Assembly (NCBI GenBank): GCA_946405325.1
Contig: CAMJGU010000075.1
Location: forward strand, 1-5,249
Length of the DNA: 5,249 nt
DNA from: an uncultured Clostridia bacterium
Lineage (GTDB): Bacteria > Bacillota_A > Clostridia > Oscillospirales > Oscillospiraceae
Reading direction: 5' to 3'
Shown here: in pieces, positions 1 through 4,637 of the stretch
Layout of the letters: each line of letters begins with the position of its first letter
How positions within the stretch are numbered: position 1 is the stretch's first letter
Notes under the pieces: generated by a model
What the model saw: only the letters and a program-made list of their open reading frames with translations
The model's database searches: none
Told to the model about the DNA's origin: nothing
Made by a program: the position numbers and the translations under genes

Positions 1-522
1 GCCTCGCAGATCCGGCAGGACCTGAGTTGCTTCGGTGAGTTCGGCCAGCAGGGCTACGGCTACAACATCATGGAGCTGTGCGCCGAGATCGGCCACATCC
101 TCGGCGTGGACGAGCCGCGCCGTCTCATCATCATCGGCGCAGGCCATCTGGGCCACGCGCTGCTGCAAAACTTTGACTTCGCGCAGGGCGGCTTCCGGCT
201 GGACACTGCCTTTGACGTCTCCCCCGCGCTGATCGGGACGGAGGTCAACGGCGTCGCCGTCCGCTCCATGGACGAGTTGGAGGCCTACTGCGCCGCCCAC
301 CGTCCCGCCGTCGCCGTGCTGACGGTGCCGAAGTCCGCCGCGCAGGAGGTCGCCGACCGGCTCGTTGCCCTCGGCGTGGGCGGCGTCTGGAACTTCACCA
401 ACACGGAGCTGTCGCTGCCCGGGCATGTGTTCGTGGAAAACGTGCACTTTGCCGACAGCCTGCTCACGCTGAGCTACCGGATCTCCAAGGAACAAACCAA
501 CCCGAAGAAGGATACGCTATGA
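1..522 (+). CDS. rex: Redox-sensing transcriptional repressor Rex (5' end cut by the window edge)
   Basis: Rex is a homodimeric cytoplasmic repressor that binds DNA when NADH/NAD+ is low and controls fermentation and respiration genes. The visible 173 residues begin inside the winged-helix domain: SQIRQDLSCFGEFGQQGYGY (residues 2-21) matches the Rex recognition helix and wing. A Rossmann NAD(H)-binding domain follows, with beta strand LIIIG and the GxGxxG loop G46-A-G48-H-L-G51. The segment VWNFTNTELSLPGHVFVENV and the C-terminal helix FADSLLTLSYRIS correspond to the end of the Rossmann fold and the domain-swapped dimer helix of the family. Rex proteins are usually about 210 residues, so roughly 40 N-terminal residues lie outside the window. 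The stop codon overlaps the start of the next gene by 4 bp (ATGA), which suggests translational coupling. No convincing Rex operator (TTGTTAA-type dyad) was seen in this window, so its targets lie elsewhere. Confidence 0.96.
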   Translation, partial: ASQIRQDLSCFGEFGQQGYGYNIMELCAEIGHILGVDEPRRLIIIGAGHLGHALLQNFDFAQGGFRLDTAFDVSPALIGTEVNGVAVRSMDELEAYCAAHRPAVAVLTVPKSAAQEVADRLVALGVGGVWNFTNTELSLPGHVFVENVHFADSLLTLSYRISKEQTNPKKDTL

Positions 523-1637
523 AAACACGCAGCATCTTACTCTCCCTCGCGCTCTGCGCCGCGCTGCTGCTCGGCACAGCCTATGCCGCGGGCGGAGAGG
601 CCGGCGACCCGCTGATCTCGCTGGATTATTTGCAGAAAATCTTCACCCCCGCCGCGGAAACCGCCGCAAAGCAGAAGCTGGACGCCTCCGGCAAGGCGGC
701 GTATGACGCCGCGGAGTCGGCGTGGCGCGCCGCGACCGCGGCCGCCGAGGCCTCAGCCGGTTCCGAACACACCGCGGCGTGGGCGGAGGCCCGCCTCAAG
801 CAGGGCGACATTCTCTCCGTCCTCACCGGCTCGCAGGTGATCCTGCTCTCCGGCGAGGCGACGGCGCAGCTTGCGGGCGGCGCCCTTGTCGACGTGACCG
901 ACGGTACGGAGCTTGCCGCCGGCGCCGCGCTCCAAGCGCGCCACCGTTATCTCGCCGCCGAGGATACCACCGCGCTGATCACGGTCTCCTCGCCCACGGC
1001 GGTGCTGGATCACGTCGGCAACTACCACGTGACCCCCTCCGACGACGCGCCGGACTGCTTCGCCATGGCGAGCGCGCTGCGCGCGCTGACGCTGTTCCGC
1101 GGCACGCTCAGCGGCTACGGCGAGGGCTTCGATCTGGAGGACAGATCCACCCGCGCGCAGGCGCTGGTCATGCTGCTGCGCCTGCTCGGCGAGGAGGACG
1201 ACGCGCTGGAGAGCACTGCTCCCCAGCCCTTCCGGGACGTGCCCGAGTGGGTGGATCGATACGTCGCCTACGCCTACGAAAAGGGCTACACCAACGGCGT
1301 TTCCGAAACGCAGTTTGCCCCTGACATCGACGCCAGCGCGAGCATGTACGTCGAGTTTGTCATGCGCGCGCTGGGCTACAGCGACACGACCCAGACCGAC
1401 ATCTCCACCTCGATCGCCCGCGCGCGGAGCGCGAATGTCCTCACCGCCGGTGAGGAGGCCGCGCTGCAGGGCGAACGCTTCCTGCGCTCCGATCTGGTCT
1501 ACCTCTCCTGGTACGCGCTGGAAACTCCGGTCGCCGGCAGCTCCCAGACGCTGCACAGCAATCTGGAGCGCGCGGGCGTATTCGCCGCCGACGCCTACCG
1601 CAGCGCAAAGGCCATGGTCACGTCCGCAAGACGGTAG
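519..1637 (+). CDS. Secreted SLH-domain (S-layer homology) protein
   Basis: A 372-residue exported protein. Residues 1-23 form a signal peptide: MKTR basic start, hydrophobic core SILLSLALCAALLLG, and an AYA/A-type cleavage site. Residues about 42-95 are Ala-rich and probably helical. Residues about 96-172 (from GDILSVLTGSQVILLSG) look like a compact beta-rich module. SLH-like repeats follow: a first at about 182-228, the clearest at about 238-288 (FRDVPEWVDRYVAYAYEKGY, then a typical APD turn and a hydrophobic helix ending ALGYS), and a degenerate third at about 292-336. SLH repeats anchor proteins to pyruvylated secondary wall polymers, so a cell-surface location is inferred. The start is supported by GAAGGA at 507-512, 6 nt upstream, and overlaps the rex stop by 4 bp. 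No cell-wall hydrolase or other catalytic motif was recognised, so its specific role is unknown. Coupling of a surface protein to rex is not an obvious functional pair. Confidence 0.88.
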   Translation: MKTRSILLSLALCAALLLGTAYAAGGEAGDPLISLDYLQKIFTPAAETAAKQKLDASGKAAYDAAESAWRAATAAAEASAGSEHTAAWAEARLKQGDILSVLTGSQVILLSGEATAQLAGGALVDVTDGTELAAGAALQARHRYLAAEDTTALITVSSPTAVLDHVGNYHVTPSDDAPDCFAMASALRALTLFRGTLSGYGEGFDLEDRSTRAQALVMLLRLLGEEDDALESTAPQPFRDVPEWVDRYVAYAYEKGYTNGVSETQFAPDIDASASMYVEFVMRALGYSDTTQTDISTSIARARSANVLTAGEEAALQGERFLRSDLVYLSWYALETPVAGSSQTLHSNLERAGVFAADAYRSAKAMVTSARR

Positions 1638-1704
1638 GCACCCTTTGGCACACGGCGCATACTATGAACTGAGGCCGCCGAGAACGGCTGCCCCAGATCT
1701 TCAT

Positions 1705-1710
1705 GGGAGG
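1705..1710 (+). promoter_or_regulatory. Strong ribosome binding site that decides the start of the Cys-rich micro-protein
   Basis: GGGAGG lies exactly 7 nt before the ATG at 1718. An in-frame ATG at 1703 overlaps this Shine-Dalgarno sequence and has no good site of its own, so 1718 is the preferred start. Confidence 0.8.
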
Positions 1711-1717
1711 TTGCGTC

Positions 1718-1840
1718 ATGTATAACAACAACTGCTGCTGGATCCTGGTTCTCATCCTCATCCTGTTCTGCTGCAACGGCAACGGCTTTGGCTGCGGCTG
1801 CGGCAACAACAACGGCGGCTGCGGCAGCTGCGGCTGCTGA
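1718..1840 (+). CDS. Cys/Gly/Asn-rich 40-residue membrane-type micro-protein, function unknown
   Basis: This short gene encodes 40 residues and ends in TGA. The N-terminus is MYNNN. Next comes a short hydrophobic helix framed by cysteine pairs, CCWILVLILILFCC (residues 6-19). The tail is made only of Asn, Gly, Cys, Phe and Ser (NGNGFGCGCG, then NNNGGCGSCGC). There are nine cysteines (6, 7, 18, 19, 26, 28, 35, 38, 40) and no Asp, Glu, Lys, Arg or His. A GGGAGG site 7 nt upstream and a strong terminator 30 nt downstream support a real gene. The composition loosely resembles small sporulation-associated peptides such as the YjcZ type, or Cys-rich peptides that could be modified or bind metal. 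That is resemblance only, and no modifying enzyme is visible nearby. It lies 80 nt after the SLH gene with no terminator between, so it may be co-transcribed with it. An alternative in-frame start at 1703 would add MGGCV. The existence of the gene is likely; its function is not recognised. Confidence 0.75.
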   Translation: MYNNNCCWILVLILILFCCNGNGFGCGCGNNNGGCGSCGC

Positions 1841-1870
1841 GCGGCACAGGGGATCGCCCCGGCAATACAC

Positions 1871-1907
1871 AAGGGCTCCGCGCAATTGCGCGGAGTCCTT
1901 TCTTTTT
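1871..1907 (+). terminator. Strong Rho-independent terminator after the micro-protein gene
   Basis: A perfect 20-nt palindrome, CTCCGCGCAATTGCGCGGAG (1876-1895), is extended by a G-U pair and by AAGG/CCTT (1871-1874 with 1897-1900). The loop is AATT, and the T-rich run TTTCTTTTT (1899-1907) follows. It ends the rex-SLH-micro-protein group on the plus strand. Confidence 0.92.
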
Positions 1908-1909
1908 GC

Positions 1910-1938
1910 TTGCATTGTGTCAAACGCTATGTTAGAAT
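1910..1938 (+). promoter_or_regulatory. Extended -10 promoter for the OadA-like gene
   Basis: TAGAAT (1933-1938) is a 5/6 match to TATAAT and is preceded by TG-N (1930-1932), giving an extended -10. The best -35 at 17-nt spacing is TTGCAT (1910-1915), which is weak, as is usual for extended -10 promoters. The predicted start, near 1945, would leave a leader of about 26 nt. A direct repeat AAACGC (1922-1927 and 1939-1944) flanks the -10; its meaning is unknown. Confidence 0.65.
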
Positions 1939-1970
1939 AAACGCAATCTATCAGAAAGGCGAACGGTATT

Positions 1971-3407
1971 ATGGAATTTTTGTCAAATAAGCCTCTTCTC
2001 ATCACCGATACGATCCTCCGCGACGCCCACCAGTCTCAGGCGGCGACGCGCATGACCATCGACGACATGCTCCCCGCGCTGGAGATCCTGGATTCGATCG
2101 GTTACTATTCTCTGGAGTGCTGGGGCGGCGCGACCTTCGACGCCTGCATGCGCTTCCTCGACGAGGATCCGTGGGAGCGCCTGCGCACCCTGCGCGCGCA
2201 CATGCCCCACACCAAGCTGCAGATGCTCTTCCGCGGCCAGAACATCCTCGGCTACAAGCACTATGCCGACGACGTGGTGGACATGTTCTGCGCCAAGTCC
2301 ATCGAAAACGGCATCGACATCATCCGCATTTTCGACGCGCTCAACGACATCCGCAACCTGGAGCAGGCGATCACCTCCACCCGCAAGTACGGCGGCCACG
2401 TCGAGGCGACGCTGTCCTACACCATCTCCCCGATCCACAACGAGGACTACTTCGTGGACCTCGCCAAGCAGCTCGAGCAGATGGGCGCGAACTCCATCTG
2501 CATCAAGGACATGGCGAACCTGCTGCTGCCGATGGAAGCCTACTCCCTCGTCAAGCGCCTGAAGGAGACGGTCAGCGTCCCCATCCACCTGCACACCCAC
2601 AACACCACCGGCACCGGCGACATGGTCAACCTGATGGCGGCTTACGCCGGCGTCGATATCGTCGATACCGCCCTCTCCCCGCTCGCCAACGGCACCTCCC
2701 AGCCCGCCACCGAGTCCCTCGTCGCGACGCTCCAGGGCACAGTACGCGACACCGGTCTCGACCTCGGCAAGATGAGCGAGGCGGCGGCGCACTTCCGCAA
2801 GGTCGCCCAGCGCCTCAAGAGCACCGGCGCGCTCGACCCGAAGGTACTGAACGTCGACACCAACACGCTCCTCTATCAGGTGCCGGGCGGCATGCTCTCC
2901 AACCTCATCTCCCAGCTCAAGCAGGCGAACGCCGAGGACAAGTACTACGACGTGCTCGCGGAGATCCCCCGCGTGCGCGAGGACTTCGGCTATCCCCCGC
3001 TGGTCACGCCGTCGAGCCAGATCGTCGGCACGCAGGCGGTCATGAACGTCCTGACCGGCGAGCGCTACAAGATGGTGCCGAAGGAGTCCCGCGGCATGCT
3101 CAAGGGCGAGTACGGCAAGCTCCCCGGCGTCGTCAACGAGGAGGTCCGCGCCAAGGCGGGCATCAAGCCGGAGGAGGTCATCACCTGCCGCCCCGCCGAT
3201 CTGCTCGAGCCGGAGCTTGAAAAGTACGCGGAGGAGTACGCCGGTCTCGCGCAGAGCACTGAGGACGTGCTGTCGCTGGCGCTGTTCCCGCAGGTCGCGC
3301 CGAAGTTCATCCAGAAGCGCAACCTCCGCACCCCGCCGCAGCCGCGCACGATCCAGCCGATCGATCACCGCGAGCAGAACCGCAGCGTGACCCCGGTCAG
3401 CAGATAA
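1971..3407 (+). CDS. oadA: Carboxyltransferase subunit, oxaloacetate decarboxylase alpha / transcarboxylase 5S family, without biotin domain
   Basis: A 478-residue cytoplasmic enzyme of the biotin-dependent carboxyltransferase family, which moves CO2 between a 2-oxo acid and a biotin carrier (oxaloacetate to pyruvate). The TIM-barrel domain spans about residues 8-265. LRDAHQS holds the metal ligand D18. CIKDMANLL contains K179, equivalent to the carboxylated active-site lysine. HLHTHNTTG supplies the metal ligands H208 and H210. The segments CWGGATFDACMRFLDEDPWE and IVGTQAVMNV are highly typical of the family, and QVPGGMLSNL begins the C-terminal helical domain. The chain ends after ALFPQVAPKFIQKR and a short polar tail. 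The Pro/Ala linker and MKM biotin site of full-length OadA (about 590 residues) are missing, so the carrier must be a separate protein, as in Propionibacterium transcarboxylase. The start has an AAAGG site at 1955-1959, 11 nt upstream. The gene has its own promoter and terminator, and no partner subunits lie in the window. Sequence alone does not separate oxaloacetate decarboxylase from transcarboxylase; the gene symbol marks the family only. Confidence 0.92.
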   Translation: MEFLSNKPLLITDTILRDAHQSQAATRMTIDDMLPALEILDSIGYYSLECWGGATFDACMRFLDEDPWERLRTLRAHMPHTKLQMLFRGQNILGYKHYADDVVDMFCAKSIENGIDIIRIFDALNDIRNLEQAITSTRKYGGHVEATLSYTISPIHNEDYFVDLAKQLEQMGANSICIKDMANLLLPMEAYSLVKRLKETVSVPIHLHTHNTTGTGDMVNLMAAYAGVDIVDTALSPLANGTSQPATESLVATLQGTVRDTGLDLGKMSEAAAHFRKVAQRLKSTGALDPKVLNVDTNTLLYQVPGGMLSNLISQLKQANAEDKYYDVLAEIPRVREDFGYPPLVTPSSQIVGTQAVMNVLTGERYKMVPKESRGMLKGEYGKLPGVVNEEVRAKAGIKPEEVITCRPADLLEPELEKYAEEYAGLAQSTEDVLSLALFPQVAPKFIQKRNLRTPPQPRTIQPIDHREQNRSVTPVSR

Positions 3408-3415
3408 ATCCATAC

Positions 3416-3450
3416 AAAAAGAGGAACGCCGCGCGGCGTTCTTCTTTTTT
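3416..3450 (+). terminator. Rho-independent terminator after the OadA-like gene
   Basis: GAACGCCGC (3424-3432) is followed directly by its exact complement GCGGCGTTC (3433-3441), so the central CGCG must form the loop. An upstream A-rich run with G-A-G (3416-3423) pairs imperfectly with TTCTTTTTT (3442-3450), which also serves as the T-tract. It lies 9 nt after the stop codon. Confidence 0.92.
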
Positions 3451-3481
3451 GCATAAATCTTCCTCCCCCGCGGGCATACTA
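3451..3481 (+). promoter_or_regulatory. Candidate promoter of the rubrerythrin gene, sporulation-sigma-like
   Basis: No good housekeeping promoter is seen between the terminator at 3450 and the gene. CATACTA (3475-3481) fits the -10 consensus known for forespore sigma factor G (CATnnTA type), and GCATA (3451-3455) fits its -35. The spacer is 19 nt, one more than the usual 18. The 8-mer GCATACTA recurs upstream of the micro-protein gene (1657-1664). This is motif matching by eye only. Confidence 0.35.
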
Positions 3482-3497
3482 AGGGCATCTTACACAT

Positions 3498-3503
3498 GGG
3501 AGG
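3498..3503 (+). promoter_or_regulatory. Ribosome binding site that decides the rubrerythrin start
   Basis: GGGAGG sits 7 nt before the ATG at 3511. The upstream in-frame ATG at 3496 overlaps this site and has no Shine-Dalgarno of its own. The longer protein would add the non-conserved residues MGGKT, so 3511 is chosen. Confidence 0.85.
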
Positions 3504-3510
3504 CAAAACG

Positions 3511-4050
3511 ATGGAACTCAAAGGCAGCAAGACCGAAGCCGCGCTCTGGCAGGCGTATGCGGACGAGTGCAAGGCGCGCACGAAGTACGAATTCTTCGCC
3601 GCGCAGGCGCGCAAGGACGGCTATCAGCAGATCGCGGCGCTGTTTGACGAAACGGCGCGCAACGAGAAGGAGCACGCGGAGATGTGGTACAAGGAGCTGC
3701 ACGGCAATCAGATGCCCCAGACGCTCCCGGCGCTCAAGGAAGCCGCGCAGACCGAAAATCACGAGTGGACGGACCTCTACAAGGACTACGCCAAAACCGC
3801 CCGCGAGGAGGGCTTCGATCAGATTGCGGCGCTCTTTGAGCAGGTCGGTGAGATCGAACGGCAGCATGAGGAGCGCTACCGCAAGCTGATCGAGAACATC
3901 GAGGGCGGGCTGGTGTTCTCCCGCGACGGCGACACGGTCTGGCAGTGCATCGCCTGCGGACACATCGTCGTCGGCAAGAAAGCGCCGGACACCTGCCCCG
4001 TCTGCGGCTACGCGCAGGGCTATTTCCAGATCAAGGCAGAAAACTACTAA
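3511..4050 (+). CDS. rbr: Rubrerythrin (diiron peroxidase with C-terminal rubredoxin domain)
   Basis: A 179-residue cytoplasmic protein that reduces hydrogen peroxide to water in anaerobes using electrons from rubredoxin or NADH-linked reductases. Residues about 5-130 form the ferritin-like four-helix bundle. The expected diiron ligands are present: E19, E52 with H55 (NEKEH), E82 with E85 (ENHEW), and E116 with H119 (EIERQH). The pairs have the three-residue spacing seen in classical rubrerythrins. The C-terminal rubredoxin-like domain (about 140-179) has C146-IA-C149-G and C162-PV-C165-G for one iron, and ends FQIKAENY. Length and domain order are normal, so this is a classical rather than reverse rubrerythrin. 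The gene stands alone between two terminators and faces an Rrf2-family regulator gene. Rubrerythrins are known oxidative-stress proteins of Clostridia and have also been reported in spores, which would fit the sporulation-like promoter motif upstream. That last link is inference. Confidence 0.96.
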   Translation: MELKGSKTEAALWQAYADECKARTKYEFFAAQARKDGYQQIAALFDETARNEKEHAEMWYKELHGNQMPQTLPALKEAAQTENHEWTDLYKDYAKTAREEGFDQIAALFEQVGEIERQHEERYRKLIENIEGGLVFSRDGDTVWQCIACGHIVVGKKAPDTCPVCGYAQGYFQIKAENY

Positions 4051-4055
4051 AAAGG

Positions 4056-4078
4056 AAAACCGCCTTTCGGCGGTTTTT
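4056..4078. terminator. Bidirectional terminator between convergent rbr and the Rrf2 gene
   Basis: AAAACCGCC (4056-4064), loop TTTC, GGCGGTTTT (4069-4077), followed by T on the plus strand. On the minus strand the loop reads GAAA and the stem is followed by a T-rich run (complement of 4051-4059). Both convergent genes end within a few bases of it, so it serves both. Confidence 0.92.
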
Positions 4079-4079
4079 C

Positions 4080-4517
4080 TCATATCACATAGTCGTCGCC
4101 GCGGCGGCTGATCTGCTGATCCAACACGTCCTGCAAGGTGACGGAGTCCAGATAGTCGTTGATGACCTTGTCCAGCCCCTCCCAGATCGGCAGCGTCGCG
4201 CAGTCCGCGCGGCGAGCGCAGAGGTTCTGCTCCCCCTCCAAACACGCCACCGGCGCAAGCGTCCCCTCGGTCGTGCGGAGGATGTCGCCCAGCGTATAGT
4301 CCTTCGGCGCGCGGGTCAGGCGGTAGCCCCCCTGATAGCCGCGGGTGGTTTGCAGCAGCTCGGCGCGGTTGAGGATCGGGATGATCTGCTCCAGATACTT
4401 CTTGGAGATCTCCTGCCGCCGCGCCACGTCCTTGAGCGGCACGTAGCCGTCGCCCTGATACTCCGCCAGATCCAGCATCATCCGCAGCGCGTAGCGCCCG
4501 CGGGTCGAGATCATCAT
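4080..4517 (-). CDS. Rrf2/IscR-family transcriptional regulator
   Basis: A 145-residue cytoplasmic DNA-binding protein. The N-terminus MMISTRGRYALRMMLDLAEY and the segment VPLKDVARRQEISKKYLEQI (about 26-45) are the winged-helix signature of the Rrf2 family. TTRGYQGGYRL (57-67) is the wing. Residues 92-106 contain C92, C100 and C106. This corresponds to the three cysteines that bind a [2Fe-2S] cluster in IscR, but with spacing 7 and 5 instead of 5 and 5. The remaining helix (about 110-133) is the dimerisation helix. A role in sensing Fe-S status, iron or redox/nitrosative stress is inferred, and no isc or suf genes are in view to settle it. The start is supported by the minus-strand site GGAGG (plus positions 4527-4531), 9 nt before the first of two adjacent ATGs; the second is equally usable. 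The gene has its own promoter with an internal dyad that suggests autoregulation, and it is convergent with rbr, a plausible target. Confidence 0.93.
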   Translation of the reverse strand: MMISTRGRYALRMMLDLAEYQGDGYVPLKDVARRQEISKKYLEQIIPILNRAELLQTTRGYQGGYRLTRAPKDYTLGDILRTTEGTLAPVACLEGEQNLCARRADCATLPIWEGLDKVINDYLDSVTLQDVLDQQISRRGDDYVI

Positions 4518-4543
4518 ATCGCCTCACCTCCGCCGTTTTCCCC

Positions 4544-4572
4544 ATTGTACTACTATTTCAGTAGGTTTTCAA
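4544..4572 (-). promoter_or_regulatory. Promoter of the Rrf2-family gene
   Basis: On the minus strand, TTGAAA (plus 4572-4567) is followed by a 17-nt spacer and TACAAT (plus 4549-4544). Each box matches the sigma-A consensus at 5 of 6 bases or close to it, at optimal spacing. A/T tracts just upstream (about 4573-4600) could act as an UP element. Confidence 0.82.
4550..4564. promoter_or_regulatory. Candidate operator dyad in the Rrf2-gene promoter spacer
   Basis: CTACT-ATTTC-AGTAG is a perfect inverted repeat with 5-bp arms. It lies wholly between the -35 and -10 boxes, the classic place for a repressor site. Rrf2-family proteins commonly repress their own genes, so autoregulation is inferred. 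The site could also affect the divergent channel gene about 70 bp away. Confidence 0.6.
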
Positions 4573-4588
4573 GTTTTTCAAAAAACTT
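4571..4588. repeat. A/T-rich inverted repeat in the divergent intergenic region
   Basis: AAGTTTTT (4571-4578) and AAAAACTT (4581-4588) are exact complements separated by CA. It touches the -35 of the minus-strand promoter. It is not followed by a T-tract or GC stem typical of a terminator, so a protein site, UP element or simple A-tract bending are the likelier readings. Confidence 0.5.
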
Positions 4589-4602
4589 TCCCAAAAATGA
4601 TA

Positions 4603-4631
4603 TTTACAACTCCCCCAAGCGCGGGTATCAT
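4603..4631 (+). promoter_or_regulatory. Promoter of the ion channel gene
   Basis: TTTACA (4603-4608), a 17-nt spacer, then TATCAT (4626-4631); each box is a 5/6 match to the sigma-A consensus. Transcription would be expected to start about 7 nt after the -10, at or next to position 4638, which is the A of the channel's ATG. Confidence 0.7.
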
Positions 4632-4637
4632 AGCAGT

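Noticed and set aside
753..1556. A 267-codon minus-strand frame and a 200-codon plus-strand frame (722-1324) within the SLH gene
   Set aside because: Both have shadow-like Arg/Ala/Gly-rich compositions with no ribosome binding site, while the SLH frame has a signal peptide and recognisable repeats.
1671..1696. GCCG ... CGGC hairpin between the SLH gene and the micro-protein gene
   Set aside because: Only four base pairs and no T-tract follow, so it is not a convincing terminator; read-through from the SLH gene remains possible.
1910..1945. Possible Rex operator in the OadA-like promoter (TTGTG ... GTTAGAA)
   Set aside because: Only half-site fragments are present and there is no TTGTTAA/TTAACAA dyad at proper spacing, so Rex control of this gene is not supported here.
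1595..2005. Minus-strand Ala/Val-rich and Gln/Leu/Pro-rich frames over the micro-protein region
   Set aside because: They arise from the GGC/TGC/AAC repeats of the micro-protein gene read backwards and run through the terminator. They lack start signals.
1983..3614. A 543-codon open frame on the minus strand, antisense to the OadA-like gene
   Set aside because: Its translation is rich in repeated V/A/L/E/D/R-type dipeptides typical of the reverse of GC-rich codons, and it resembles no family. It also runs across the terminator and into the rubrerythrin start. The plus-strand gene has intact catalytic motifs.
3490..4545. A 351-codon minus-strand frame covering both rubrerythrin and the Rrf2 gene
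   Set aside because: It crosses the bidirectional terminator and two well-supported genes, and its sequence is the low-complexity shadow of both.
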